A DNA stretch of 64,000 nt from the NCBI GenBank assembly GCA_945876385.1, contig CAMCNU010000006.1, forward strand, positions 1-64,000, in the 5' to 3' direction. Positions 8,587 through 18,198 of this stretch are shown piece after piece (the first letter of the stretch is position 1; each line of letters begins with the position of its first letter). Source of the stretch: an uncultured Veillonellaceae bacterium. Its GTDB lineage: Bacteria > Bacillota > Negativicutes > Veillonellales > Negativicoccaceae. Below the pieces are notes generated by a model, which saw only the letters and a program-made list of their open reading frames with translations, was not told the origin of the DNA and made no database searches. A program made the translations under genes and the position numbers.

Positions 8587-11500
8587 TTATTTAGCCAAAA
8601 GCTGCGCCACTTGGGCTTTCAATTCTTCCAATTCCTTCTTCATGTCTTGATTTTCCGCTTCCATCTTTTGGCTCTTTTCCAGGATGGCTTCATTTTGCGC
8701 TTTCAGTGCTTTGATTTCCTTTGCCATATCCGCCTTGGACGCAATCACGCCGTCTTTTTCACCCGATCCCACTTTGAGGGAAATGCCCACATTCACCATG
8801 TTATCTCCCCCGCCGATGGAGCCGCCTACGGTGAAGAGGGTGTATTCATTGGGGCGATAGTACGCGCCGAGCGAGGCGGCATGGGCCCCGCGATAGTGGC
8901 CGTATCCCACCGCCATATCCCATTTGTTGTCGGGATCGTAGTCCAAGGGATGGAGTGCCGCGAGTGCGGCTGCGCCGGCACCCACTTCATTCAGCCGGCC
9001 GTTCCATTCGCTGCCCAGACTCATGAGCTGTCTCATGTTCACTGCATCGGTAGGCGCTTTGCCGTCCGCCACGCCGGAAATCGCACGATTTCCGGCATGA
9101 ATCCCTGTGTCATCTATCGCCACATCACCCACGGAAAGGGCTTTCGTTTCCACTTTGGCGAGACCGGTCAGGGTATCTTGCAACGCAACCGTGTATTTCT
9201 TGCTGCCGTCGGCATTATCCGCAGGCGTTATCGTCACATTCGCGCCGGCTTCTACGGTCGTATGTTTCTTTGCTTCCACGATGACCGCATCTACTTTATC
9301 TGCCAGTGCACCGAGCTGGCCGAAATTAACGGCATCGGTCTTTTTCTTCCCGTCCGCCACATTCGAGATAACTTGACTTCCGGCATCCACACCGGTGGTG
9401 GTCAGTTTCGGGCCGTTTTGTAAGGCAATCCCGTCTTTATTCATGGTGAGCGTGTCTCCCACCGCGATGGTTTCCTTGCCTTCGGTGCCGTCAATGGAGA
9501 CGGCGCCCACTTTCACCTTGTCTTCCAAGCTGACTTTGTACGTATTTCCCGCCTTGGAAACGGTGAGACCTTTTTCTTCGTCCCCTTCCACGGTAGTCTT
9601 ATTGGCTTCAATGGCTTTATGTACCGTATCTCCAGTAACAAGCCCCTTGTTGCCCGTTTCGACTTTGCCGTTGCCCAATTTGCCCCGCCATGCGTTCACA
9701 TTCTCTTCGGTCAAATTGGTCGCTCCTGCCAAATCATCAAGAGCGGCTTTTACCGTGCCGCCGGTGACGATACCGGTATTTCCGTCCGTCACAGTTCCAT
9801 CTGTTTTTACGGCTACGGTGTATTTTTTGCTTCCATCTGCATTATCTGTAGGTGTCACAGTGACATGATTTCCTGCTTCGACAGTCACTTTATTTCCTGC
9901 CAGCTGCCCATCTACATATTGTTTAATCTTCGCTCCCGTCACGCCTTTAGTGGTATTTGCATCAGAAATGTCTCCACTGAGGCTATCTTTGATGGCATTG
10001 TAGACCGTCCCGCCGGTAACGATTCCGGTGTCACTTTCTTCCACTTTGCCGATAGTCGCCACATTCACTTTGTACGTGGTCACGCCGTTTTCTTCTAGAG
10101 TTTCCACCGTGGTATTCGTACCGGCTCCTACTTTTACCGCTTGTTTCGCAAGAGTCTTGATTTCCGTCTTGCCGGCTTCCGTGATATTGCTAAGACTATT
10201 ATTCGCTTTGTCCTTAATCGCATGGTAGACCGTATCGCCGGTAACCAAGCCTTTATCATCCTTCGCTACGGTACCGGTTCCTAATTTCTCCGCCCACTTG
10301 TCCGCATTAATGTTCGTGGCATCGGTTTTTGCATAGCCGCTCAAATCGGCTTTGTTTACTTTGTCTTTGATGGCATTGTAGACTGTCCCGCCCGTGACGA
10401 TGCCCGTATTTCCGTCTGTAACTTCTCCATCGGTCGCCACATTCACTTTGTACGTGGTCACGCCGTTTTCTTCTACAGTTTCCACCGTGGTATTCGTGCC
10501 GTTTCCTACTTTTACCGCTTGTTTCGCAAGAGTCTTGATTTCCGTCTTGCCGGATTCCGTCAAATTGCTAAGACTATTATTCGCTTTGTCTTTGATAGCG
10601 TTGTATACCGTTCCGCCCGTGACGATTCCGGTATCATTTTCTTTCACTTTGCCATCTGTTTTGACCGACAGGGTATACCCTACCTTCTTGTCGCCTTGCA
10701 TCTTATCGGCTACAGTGATGTGTCCGTCAGTGCCTGCTTCGATGGTCGTTCCTTTGACGGTGTAGGTTTTTCCGTCATCACTTGTCGTTACCGTCGCATA
10801 GTCTCCCGCTTTCACCGTCACTTTGCTGCCCGTGATTTGACCGTTTACGTATTGTTTCACCGTTTCCCCGGTGACGAGGTTGTCGTCTTTCGCGCCACCG
10901 ATCGTACCGTCTTTGGAAATATCCACGGTATAGGTAGTGCCGTTGGCATCCGCCGTTCCTGCCTTGACTGTCACCTGGCTCCCGTCAGCTGCCTTGACTG
11001 TGGTTGTATTCGCATCGATAGCTTTCTTGATTTTATCCCCGGTCACGCCTTTGGTGGTATTGGATGCAGAAACCTCTCCGCTAAGGCTTTCTTGCAACGC
11101 GTTGTAGACGGTTCCGCCCGTAACCAGGTTTTTATCATCATTCACTACATTGCCGATGCCTAATTTTGTTGCCCATGTTCCCGGTATTGTAATATTTGAT
11201 CCATCGATCCGGGCATAGCCGGCTAACGCCGTTTTGTCGGCTTTATTACCCAAATCTTCAGCAACCGCTGCTTTGATGGCGTCATTGGATACATTCACCT
11301 TGTAGGTCTTGGCTTTTCCTTCTGTTCCTTCTTCCACCGTGGTGTTTGTCCCGTTAACAACTTTGACGCTTTCTTTAGCCAAATCACGTACCACGGTTTT
11401 ACCGGTTTCGTCAAGATTACCAAGATTTTTATGGGCCTTGTTATCCAGTTTCCCTTCTATTTCCGTTTTGATGTTGTTCACCGTGGCGGTGTCTGCTTTC

Positions 11501-13404
11501 CCCTTAATCGCGTCGTATACCGTTCCGCCCGTGACGATGCCGCTACTATCTTTGTCCACAGTGCCATCGGCATTGACCGTGACGGTATACGCTTTCCCGC
11601 CGGCGGTATTGGCCGTTTCACTGACGGTCACATTCGTTCCGCCTGCCACGGTGGTGTGCTTCTTCGCTTCCGCTTTGGCTTCATCGGCTTTATCATCTAC
11701 CGCTTTCAGCTGATTTTCCGTGGCCGCTCTTCCACTGGTGATTTGGTCTTTGTTCCAAGTGGTATTGGTAAGACCGGTAATACCGACGGCTCCTGTCGTT
11801 CCGTCAATGGTTACCGCTCCTATCGTCACTTTATCTGCCAAGCTGACGGTGTATTTATTTCCGGCAGCCGTCACGGTGACGCCTTTCGCGGTATCGCCTT
11901 CTACCGTCACTTTGCGGGCGGTGATTTGATTGTCTACATAGGTTTTCACTGTTGTCCCGGTGACGAGATTTCCGTCTTTCGCTCCGCCGATCGTACCGTC
12001 TTTGGAAATATCGAGGGTATAGATAATGCCGGCCGCCGTAGCGTCTCCTTTTTCCAAGGTGAGTTGACTATTTGGAGCCAGTTGCACACCTACTTTCGCG
12101 GCTTTGAGCTGGGCGACGTTCACCGCGTCGGTGTCAGCGGTCCCGGCGGCAAGGCCGGTGAGTTGACGCGTTTTCTCCGCGCCTTTGCCGATAGCCACCG
12201 AGGCCAGGGTAGATGTCCAGGCGTTACCGGAAAGAGTGGACGCAGCATCTTCTCCCGCGTTATAGCCGACGACCCCTTTGTCTACGGTCGCCTCGGAGTC
12301 TTTGCCCAAGGCCACACCGTTCTCTACTTTCGCTTTCGCATAGAGACCCGCCGCGACAGAACCCTTCCCGGTTGCATGAGCCGAAGAGCCCAGCGCCAGC
12401 GCCGATTCTGCGGTGGCTTGCGTACTGCCGCCGAACGCCGTGGAATATTTCCCCGTCGCTTGCGCGCCTTTACCTACGGCGGTAGCCTCAGTAATGCCGT
12501 TCCCGCCGGCATAGGTATTCGTACCGATAGCGATATTATCGCGATTGCCTTCCGTTTTGGCGGAAAGTCCCATGACCACGGCTCCCACAGAATTAGCCAC
12601 GGTGCCTTGCCCGATAGCCACACTGGCCGTCCCGGCTATCTGTTCTACCACCGCACCGTTCCCGATAGCGACGCCATTCCAATTCTTTGCTTTTGCACCG
12701 TTACCGATAGCCACGCCCAATTTGGATGCTTCCGCGCTTTTCCCCAATGCTACCGCCGAGGTACCCGTGGTTTTTGACTCTTCCCCGATGACCACACCGT
12801 GCGCGCCGCTTTCCACTTTGTAACCAATCCCGATAGCCCTATTATGGTCGGCAGTGATGTTGTTTCCGATGGCCACATTAAATGTATCGCCACCCGTACC
12901 GTTCACCGTTAAATTATTGCCGATAGAAACACTGCGCTGACCATTGTTTACATTATCAGAACCGATAGAAATCACATGACCTTTATCGACAGTAGTGTTG
13001 TATCCCAAAACCACATTGTTTGTCTGCCAAGCTCTCTTTATTCCGGGCTTTACATTATTTGAAGTCCCTAAATTAAGTCCCTGACCGATGGCCACTGACT
13101 GGTTCGTCCAAACTCTGATTTGCCGCCCGATGGCATAGCTATGCACGCCGAAAAGATCCCCCGGTTGCCCGGATGGCGCACCGATTTCCACCCCTTCCCC
13201 CACGGCAATCCCTTGGTCGGCATACACTTTTACATTTTTACCGATACCGATGCCGTTATCATTTTGCACCACCGCGGAATCATCGGGGGAAATTTTCGTT
13301 CCTTCCGCCATGGCAGACGCGCTCCCCAGAAGGGCCAACCCCACCAAGGCGGCGAGAGATTTCTTCCAGGCAATATTTCTTTTTTTGATTGTACGCAATG
13401 TCAT
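8587..13404 (-). CDS. Trimeric autotransporter adhesin (YadA-like), complete, 1605 residues
   Basis: An outer-membrane trimeric adhesin. Order of parts: extended basic signal sequence (1-34, ending SASAMA), YadA-like left-handed-helix head with many 'VAIGxxA' repeats (about 35-420), neck TDAVNVAQLKAAK (about 425), a long stalk of repeated beta and coiled-coil modules, a second neck DAVNMRQLMSL, and a YadA anchor barrel (LHPLDYDPDNKWDMAVGYGH to VNVGISLKVGSG, about 1470-1550). Unusually, about 50 further residues of charged coiled coil (KEIKALKAQNEAILEK...) follow the barrel, and the protein ends in AQLLAK. The stalk includes a 378-bp near-identical direct repeat. The start has GGAAGGAT upstream. 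It is monocistronic from the promoter at 13527-13556. Confidence 0.95.
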   Translation of the reverse strand: MTLRTIKKRNIAWKKSLAALVGLALLGSASAMAEGTKISPDDSAVVQNDNGIGIGKNVKVYADQGIAVGEGVEIGAPSGQPGDLFGVHSYAIGRQIRVWTNQSVAIGQGLNLGTSNNVKPGIKRAWQTNNVVLGYNTTVDKGHVISIGSDNVNNGQRSVSIGNNLTVNGTGGDTFNVAIGNNITADHNRAIGIGYKVESGAHGVVIGEESKTTGTSAVALGKSAEASKLGVAIGNGAKAKNWNGVAIGNGAVVEQIAGTASVAIGQGTVANSVGAVVMGLSAKTEGNRDNIAIGTNTYAGGNGITEATAVGKGAQATGKYSTAFGGSTQATAESALALGSSAHATGKGSVAAGLYAKAKVENGVALGKDSEATVDKGVVGYNAGEDAASTLSGNAWTSTLASVAIGKGAEKTRQLTGLAAGTADTDAVNVAQLKAAKVGVQLAPNSQLTLEKGDATAAGIIYTLDISKDGTIGGAKDGNLVTGTTVKTYVDNQITARKVTVEGDTAKGVTVTAAGNKYTVSLADKVTIGAVTIDGTTGAVGITGLTNTTWNKDQITSGRAATENQLKAVDDKADEAKAEAKKHTTVAGGTNVTVSETANTAGGKAYTVTVNADGTVDKDSSGIVTGGTVYDAIKGKADTATVNNIKTEIEGKLDNKAHKNLGNLDETGKTVVRDLAKESVKVVNGTNTTVEEGTEGKAKTYKVNVSNDAIKAAVAEDLGNKADKTALAGYARIDGSNITIPGTWATKLGIGNVVNDDKNLVTGGTVYNALQESLSGEVSASNTTKGVTGDKIKKAIDANTTTVKAADGSQVTVKAGTADANGTTYTVDISKDGTIGGAKDDNLVTGETVKQYVNGQITGSKVTVKAGDYATVTTSDDGKTYTVKGTTIEAGTDGHITVADKMQGDKKVGYTLSVKTDGKVKENDTGIVTGGTVYNAIKDKANNSLSNLTESGKTEIKTLAKQAVKVGNGTNTTVETVEENGVTTYKVNVATDGEVTDGNTGIVTGGTVYNAIKDKVNKADLSGYAKTDATNINADKWAEKLGTGTVAKDDKGLVTGDTVYHAIKDKANNSLSNITEAGKTEIKTLAKQAVKVGAGTNTTVETLEENGVTTYKVNVATIGKVEESDTGIVTGGTVYNAIKDSLSGDISDANTTKGVTGAKIKQYVDGQLAGNKVTVEAGNHVTVTPTDNADGSKKYTVAVKTDGTVTDGNTGIVTGGTVKAALDDLAGATNLTEENVNAWRGKLGNGKVETGNKGLVTGDTVHKAIEANKTTVEGDEEKGLTVSKAGNTYKVSLEDKVKVGAVSIDGTEGKETIAVGDTLTMNKDGIALQNGPKLTTTGVDAGSQVISNVADGKKKTDAVNFGQLGALADKVDAVIVEAKKHTTVEAGANVTITPADNADGSKKYTVALQDTLTGLAKVETKALSVGDVAIDDTGIHAGNRAISGVADGKAPTDAVNMRQLMSLGSEWNGRLNEVGAGAAALAALHPLDYDPDNKWDMAVGYGHYRGAHAASLGAYYRPNEYTLFTVGGSIGGGDNMVNVGISLKVGSGEKDGVIASKADMAKEIKALKAQNEAILEKSQKMEAENQDMKKELEELKAQVAQLLAK
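10056..10590 (-). repeat. 378-bp direct repeat in the autotransporter stalk
   Basis: About 155 bp from 10056 recur nearly unchanged from 10434 (offset 378 bp = 126 residues). Both encode TYKVNVAT / NGTNTTVET / KTEIKTLAKQAVKVG / KDKANNSLSN stalk units. This points to recent tandem duplication of a stalk module. Confidence 0.8.
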
Positions 13405-13526
13405 CTCATCCTTCCTTTTAAAAAATATATTTCCCGTGTTTTTTTAGGATTTTCCTGTAATACCTTTTATGTCTTATAGCTTTGTATTACTTGTTTTTTC
13501 CCCATTTACTCTAAATTTCGGATTTG

Positions 13527-13556
13527 ATAATACAACAACCTGCCGAAAAATGTCAA
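13527..13556 (-). promoter_or_regulatory. Sigma-70 promoter of the large autotransporter
   Basis: TTGACA (13556-13551), 18-bp spacer, TATTAT (13532-13527) on the minus strand, about 115 nt before the ATG at 13404. Confidence 0.75.
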
Positions 13557-13899
13557 TCCCTTTAAAATTCGCATGAATGATATTCTTTTCTGTCAAAATA
13601 CTGTGATACTTTGGAGAAGCAGGAGGCGAACACATTATCAGAGAAAAAGTCCTGCACATATTCGCAAAGGCGTTGGTCGTATTTCATTTCTTCGGATACA
13701 CGATGCCTAGAGAAGTGCGCCTTTCGCTACCCGGATGCTGCTTACTTTCATTGTGCCTGCGTACTTCTCTTTTCTTTTCCGTTTCTGTCCCATCTGCCTT
13801 CGCACGTTGCGTATAGCTCCGTGCCCGTCCCGAAAGAGGCGAAGTACTTGTTGGCGTTCTTTCCGTATGCTTGTTTCGCTTGCCGTATGTATCCATAAA
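13557..13899. other. Non-coding stretch upstream of the adhesin promoter
   Basis: Open frames of 60-95 codons exist on both strands, but none has a good ribosome binding site or a recognisable product. I see no RNA gene here. Confidence 0.5.
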
Positions 13900-13940
13900 A
13901 AGACCTCCCGTTTCTTGTTGTCCAAGAAACGGGAGGTCTT
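13900..13940 (-). terminator. Terminator of lysS
   Basis: A perfect 17-bp stem (AAGACCTCCCGTTTCTT and its complement) with a 7-nt loop, followed on the minus strand by TTTTATGG. It starts 22 nt past the lysS stop. Confidence 0.92.
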
Positions 13941-13961
13941 TCACCCCGCAGGGTGTTATGC

Positions 13962-15494
13962 TTATGCGTCTGTATCTGTATCTGTCGTGTCGTCGGAGGA
14001 CGCGTGCTGTTCCGGCTTGAGGAGCGGGAACAAAATCACGTCGCGAATCGACGATGTATCTGTCAGGAACATAATCATACGGTCAAGACCGATGCCCAGT
14101 CCAGCAGTCGGCGGCAAGCCGTACTCAAGTGCGCGGACGTAGTCGTAGTCCATCTGATGCGCTTCGTCGTCGCCCTGTTCGTATTCCTTGACTTGCTGTT
14201 CAAATCGTTGATACTGATCAATCGGGTCATTCAACTCGGAGAAACCGTTGGCCAGTTCGCGGCCGAAGATAAAGGCTTCAAAACGGTCGGTAATCATCGG
14301 ATTGTCGCGATTTTGTTTCGCCAGCGGCGAGATTTCCAGCGGATGCCCGAAGATAAATGTCGGCTGAATCAGCTTTTCTTCCGCAACTTCTTCGAAGCAG
14401 GCATTGAGCAATTTGCCGATGCCGTCGTGTTCACCGTATTCCACGCCGAGGCGGTCGGCAATGGCGCGCGCTTCCTCGACGGTCGTGACCTTGTCGAAAT
14501 CTTCCCCCGAATACTTCTTCACCGCTTCCGGCATCGTCATGCGGTTCCACGGCGGGGTCAGGTCGATTTCCTGTCCCTGATAGGTAATCTTCATCGTCCC
14601 CAGCACCTGCCGGGCACAATACGAGACGATTTCTTCCGTCTGCCGGATGACATCTTCAAAATTACCGTATGCCTGGTAGGTTTCCAGCATGGTGAATTCC
14701 GGATTGTGGCGGGTATCGATGCCTTCATTGCGGAAGTTGTGGTTGAGGTCGAAAACCTTTTCAAAACCGCCGACCACGAGGCGTTTCAGGTACAATTCCG
14801 GCGAGATACGCAGGTACACATCCATATCGAGCGCATTGTGATGCGTGATAAAGGGCCGCGCCGCGGCGCCGCCGTACAGGTTTTGCAAAATCGGCGTTTC
14901 CACTTCCATAAAGCCGTGGTCGGCGAGCCACTCACGCACGCAGGCGATAATCGCCGAACGTTTGCGGAAGGTGGCCCGCACGTCCTGATTCATAATGAGG
15001 TCGACATAGCGTTGGCGATAGCGGGCATCCGTATCGGTCAGCCCCTGCATTTTGTTCGGCAGCGGACGGAGCGCCTTGGAGAGCATCGTCAGCTGCGCGA
15101 CGCGGACACTGATTTCGCCTTTGTGCGTCTTGAAAACGCTGCCCGCCACCCCGATGATGTCGCCGATATCGAGCAGTTGAAACAGCGCAAATTCCGTCTC
15201 GGTCACTTCGTCACGCCGCAGATAAATCTGGATATCGCCTTCGCCGTCGCGAAGCGTCAGGAACGCCGTCTTGCCGTGGTCGCGAATGGCCATGATACGG
15301 CCGGCGATGCGGACGTCCTTGCCGTCCAATTCATCAAAATGTGCGACAATGTCGGTAGTATGATGATCCCGTTCAAACTTGTCGCCGAACGGGTAAATTC
15401 CCAATTCTTCAATTTTTTGCAATTTTTCACGTCGGATTTGCATCTGTTCCGTTTCGTGCTCACGGATGGATGCATCCGTTTCGATTTGCGCCAT
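13962..15494 (-). CDS. lysS: Lysyl-tRNA synthetase, class II
   Basis: Charges tRNA-Lys with lysine. The 510-residue product has the N-terminal OB-fold anticodon-binding domain (about 50-160, VRIAGRIMAIRDHGKTAF), class II motif 1, motif 2 (FRNEGIDTRHNPEFTMLE) and motif 3 (GLGIGLDRMIM near the C-terminus). A short acidic tail (DDTTDTDTDA) ends the protein. The start at 15494 (MAQIETDAS) is chosen because AGGAGG stands eight bases upstream. The longer frame up to 15602 would begin upstream of the predicted promoter. A tRNA-Lys gene lies elsewhere in the window at 46690. Confidence 0.96.
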   Translation of the reverse strand: MAQIETDASIREHETEQMQIRREKLQKIEELGIYPFGDKFERDHHTTDIVAHFDELDGKDVRIAGRIMAIRDHGKTAFLTLRDGEGDIQIYLRRDEVTETEFALFQLLDIGDIIGVAGSVFKTHKGEISVRVAQLTMLSKALRPLPNKMQGLTDTDARYRQRYVDLIMNQDVRATFRKRSAIIACVREWLADHGFMEVETPILQNLYGGAAARPFITHHNALDMDVYLRISPELYLKRLVVGGFEKVFDLNHNFRNEGIDTRHNPEFTMLETYQAYGNFEDVIRQTEEIVSYCARQVLGTMKITYQGQEIDLTPPWNRMTMPEAVKKYSGEDFDKVTTVEEARAIADRLGVEYGEHDGIGKLLNACFEEVAEEKLIQPTFIFGHPLEISPLAKQNRDNPMITDRFEAFIFGRELANGFSELNDPIDQYQRFEQQVKEYEQGDDEAHQMDYDYVRALEYGLPPTAGLGIGLDRMIMFLTDTSSIRDVILFPLLKPEQHASSDDTTDTDTDA

Positions 15495-15561
15495 ATCGCT
15501 TCCTCCTTCATCCTGCCGCCGACTGTTCGCAGCGGCCATTACGGCTATCCGTATTTTATTT

Positions 15562-15590
15562 ATTATAGCAAAGTCCCGCGGCGGCGGCAA
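15562..15590 (-). promoter_or_regulatory. Promoter of lysS
   Basis: TTGCCG (15590-15585), 17-bp spacer and TATAAT (15567-15562), the -10 being extended by TGC. It lies 68 nt before the start codon. Confidence 0.6.
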
Positions 15591-15603
15591 CCGTGCCGCC
15601 ATG

Positions 15604-15628
15604 CAAAACGCCCGCGCGAGGCGGGCGT
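15604..15628 (-). terminator. Terminator of greA
   Basis: Stem ACGCCCGC / GCGGGCGT with a 5-nt loop, then TTTT on the minus strand, 9 nt past the greA stop. Confidence 0.8.
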
Positions 15629-15636
15629 CGGGCAGA

Positions 15637-16341
15637 TTATTTTTTCGTACGTTTGACCGGTTTGTTTTGGATGTCCGTAATCGTGTAGCGCAGTTCCTGT
15701 TCCGGCGCCTGCACGATGACCGTATCCCCCTTCTTGTGATGCATCAATGCTTTGCCGACCGGTGATTCGTCGGAGATTTTATCCGCAAAGGGATCGGACT
15801 CCGCCGAGCCGACAATCGTATAGGTAATCGTTTCTTTTGTCACGGCGTCTTCCAGCGTGACCACCGACCCCAGGCCGACGTTTTTGCCTTTCGGGGCTTC
15901 GATGATTTTCGCGGTGCGGATTTTTTCTTCCAATTCCGCGATTTCGCCTTCGACAAATGCCTGCTGGTTTTTCGCATCTTCATACTCGGAGTTTTCGCTC
16001 AAGTCCCCGAGGGCAATCGCTTCTTTCAAACGCTCCGCGACCTGCAGACGGGTCACCGACTTGAGTTCGTCGAGTTTTTCGCGCATCTCCTGCAAAAAGG
16101 CTTCACTGACCTGCGTGCTTTTTTCGACTTTTTTCAGACCTTCCGCCGCATCGGCCGGTTTCGCGGCGGATGCGCCCGTTGCCGCCGGTGTCGGTTGTTT
16201 CGGCGTCGGCTTCTTTTCTGCTGTTTTCTTCGTCGCCGGCTTTTTCGCCGGTGCCTTCTTGGCGGCCGACTTCTTGGCCGGTGCGGGTGCGGCGACAGTG
16301 TCTTGTGCGACGACGGTGGTTTCGGTATCTTTCGTTATCAT
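15637..16341 (-). CDS. greA: Transcription elongation factor GreA with Lys/Ala/Pro-rich N-terminal tail
   Basis: Gre factors reach through the RNA polymerase secondary channel and stimulate cleavage of backtracked transcripts. Residues about 80-234 form a normal GreA: a coiled coil carrying the acidic tip motif (GDLSENSEYEDAK) and a C-terminal FKBP-like domain (VGSVVTLED..., ISDESPVGKALMHHKKGDTV). Residues about 15-75 are an added low-complexity tail of KKAPAKKPATKKTAEKKP type, like histone H1 tails, which ordinary GreA (about 158 residues) lacks. The start at 16341 has AAAGGAG ten bases upstream, so the tail is within the translated frame. It appears monocistronic. Confidence 0.92.
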   Translation of the reverse strand: MITKDTETTVVAQDTVAAPAPAKKSAAKKAPAKKPATKKTAEKKPTPKQPTPAATGASAAKPADAAEGLKKVEKSTQVSEAFLQEMREKLDELKSVTRLQVAERLKEAIALGDLSENSEYEDAKNQQAFVEGEIAELEEKIRTAKIIEAPKGKNVGLGSVVTLEDAVTKETITYTIVGSAESDPFADKISDESPVGKALMHHKKGDTVIVQAPEQELRYTITDIQNKPVKRTKK

Positions 16342-16393
16342 CCAATCGGACTCCTTTATATAAATAGCTCTCGTAAAAATCGACATTATATGA

Positions 16394-16402
16394 ATTATAT
16401 CA
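16394..16402 (-). promoter_or_regulatory. Possible extended -10 promoter of greA
   Basis: TGATATAAT on the minus strand, about 53 nt upstream of the greA start. A second TATAAT lies at 16385-16390. No -35 is apparent. Confidence 0.4.
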
Positions 16403-16405
16403 CAC

Positions 16406-17428
16406 TCATTCCCGTACGTCTATGCACGAACCTGCAACCGCATCATCTGTCAGCGACTCACGATACGCGCCGAGGACATCCTCCCAGGCGGCGGCGGTCA
16501 CGAGCGGCATGAGCGTGCGCCGCACGCCCGTCGCCCCGTACAGACCGCGCAGATAACCGACGACATGCGTACGCATCTCCCGCACGGCGACCGCTTCGCC
16601 CTTGTCCTGTGCCAGAAGGTGCAAATGCCGCAAGCACATGCTAATCCGCTCCTGTGCCGTCACAGGCGCCGGTGCGACACCGTCGCGCAGGTAGCCGACG
16701 ATCTCGCGGAATACGAAAGGATTGCCCTGTGCGGCCCGCCCGACGGCAATCCCCGCACATCCGCTCTCGCGCAAACGGCGCGCGGCGGTCGGCCCGTCGG
16801 CGATATCGCCGTTGCCCCAGACGGAAATGCGGACAGCCGCCGCCACCGCGGCAATCGCATCCCAATCCGCCGTGCCGCGATACAGTTGCTCGCGCGTCCG
16901 GCCGTGCACAGTCAGCGCCGCCGCGCCCGCATCTTCCAGCAATTGTGCCATGTACACCGCGTTGCGCGACGCATCGTCCCAGCCGAGACGAATTTTGGCG
17001 GTAATCGGTACCCTCGTCGCCGCCGTCATCGCACGCACGATAGCCGCCGCCCGCGCGGGCGTCCTGAGCAGTGCCGAGCCTTCGCCGTTCTTGACGACCT
17101 TTTGCACGGGGCAGCCCATATTGATATCGATGACATCCGCACCGGCCGCCGCCGTCATTTGTGCCGCCTCCGCCATAATGGACGGCTCGCTGCCGAACAG
17201 CTGCACCGCCACGGGATGTTCGTCGGGTGACGGGCGCAGCATGGCCAGCGTTTTGTCATTATGATAGACGAGCCCCTTGGCGCTAATCATTTCCGTGCAA
17301 ACAAAACCGACGCCCTGCTCTTTGGCAAGGCGTCGATACGTCCGGTCACTGACTCCCGCCATCGGGGCCAATGCGACCTGATTCGCCAGCGTCACATCTC
17401 CGATATGCGTCTCAGCGATTAAGTTCAT
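16406..17428 (-). CDS. dusB: tRNA-dihydrouridine synthase, DusB type
   Basis: An FMN enzyme reducing uridines in the tRNA D-loop. The 340-residue product shows the FMN-binding N-terminus ([19 protein letters not shown]), the DUS signature with catalytic Cys ([14 protein letters not shown]), the basic HGRTREQ motif and the flavin-phosphate site ([10 protein letters not shown] ... [15 protein letters not shown]). Its start overlaps the 3' end of coaX by 17 bp, so the two are co-transcribed. A dusB neighbour of coaX and birA is a recurrent Firmicute arrangement. Confidence 0.95.
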   Translation of the reverse strand: MNLIAETHIGDVTLANQVALAPMAGVSDRTYRRLAKEQGVGFVCTEMISAKGLVYHNDKTLAMLRPSPDEHPVAVQLFGSEPSIMAEAAQMTAAAGADVIDINMGCPVQKVVKNGEGSALLRTPARAAAIVRAMTAATRVPITAKIRLGWDDASRNAVYMAQLLEDAGAAALTVHGRTREQLYRGTADWDAIAAVAAAVRISVWGNGDIADGPTAARRLRESGCAGIAVGRAAQGNPFVFREIVGYLRDGVAPAPVTAQERISMCLRHLHLLAQDKGEAVAVREMRTHVVGYLRGLYGATGVRRTLMPLVTAAAWEDVLGAYRESLTDDAVAGSCIDVRE

Positions 17429-18179
17429 AAATCCGTGCCAATCCTTCCAATGTCAACATCGGTACGACTTCGTCGATGGTCACCGAGCTTTCCGAAATCA
17501 GCCCCGCCAAGCCGCCGGTCGCAATGACCTTTGCCTGCGTGCCGATTTCTTCGTGCAAACGTTTGACGATGCCGTCCACTTGCCCGACAAATCCGTAGTA
17601 CACGCCGGACTGCATACTGCTGATGGTGTTTTTGCACAGTACCGAGGGCGTTTTGCGCAGCTCGATACGCGGCAATTTCGCCGCCCGCTGGAACAACGCT
17701 TCCATCGAAATCCCGATGCCCGGTGCAATCGCGCCGCCCAAGTAATCCCCGTCTTCGGAAATGACGCAAAACGTCGTCGCCGTCCCGAAATCGATGACAA
17801 TCACCGGCCCGCCGAACCGCTGGTACGCCGCCACCGCATTGACAATGCGGTCCGCTCCGACTTCGCGCGGGTTTTCATACTTGATATTGATACCGGTCTT
17901 CGTCCCCGGTCCGACAAACATCGCTTCCACCCCGAAATAGCGCCGCGCCATGCGCGCCAAAGTCGGATTGAGCGGCGGTACGACCGACGACACGATAATC
18001 GCTTCGACGTCGGTGATATCCATGCCTTCCAAACGGAACAAATCGCTCAAAATCACGCCGTATTCGTCCGTCGTGCGCAGGCGATCGGTCGAAATCCGCC
18101 AATGCTCCGTCAATTGCTTATTTTGCCGATATGTCCCCAATACGATATTGGTATTTCCTACATCCACTACTAACAGCAT
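17412..18179 (-). CDS. coaX: Type III pantothenate kinase
   Basis: First step of coenzyme A synthesis: ATP-dependent phosphorylation of pantothenate. The 255-residue protein belongs to the ASKHA fold, with [10 protein letters not shown] at the N-terminus (phosphate 1), [13 protein letters not shown], the DFGTATTF motif (phosphate 2 with the catalytic aspartate region) and [11 protein letters not shown] (adenosine). Its length is standard. It lies 19 nt downstream of birA and overlaps dusB, forming birA-coaX-dusB. Type III kinases are not feedback-inhibited by CoA in known examples. Confidence 0.96.
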   Translation of the reverse strand: MLLVVDVGNTNIVLGTYRQNKQLTEHWRISTDRLRTTDEYGVILSDLFRLEGMDITDVEAIIVSSVVPPLNPTLARMARRYFGVEAMFVGPGTKTGINIKYENPREVGADRIVNAVAAYQRFGGPVIVIDFGTATTFCVISEDGDYLGGAIAPGIGISMEALFQRAAKLPRIELRKTPSVLCKNTISSMQSGVYYGFVGQVDGIVKRLHEEIGTQAKVIATGGLAGLISESSVTIDEVVPMLTLEGLARIYELNR

Positions 18180-18198
18180 ATACCCTCACTCGTTTTCT

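Noticed and set aside
13684-13944. 86-codon frame between lysS and the large adhesin
   Set aside because: No ribosome binding site, basic low-information product, and it runs into the lysS terminator.
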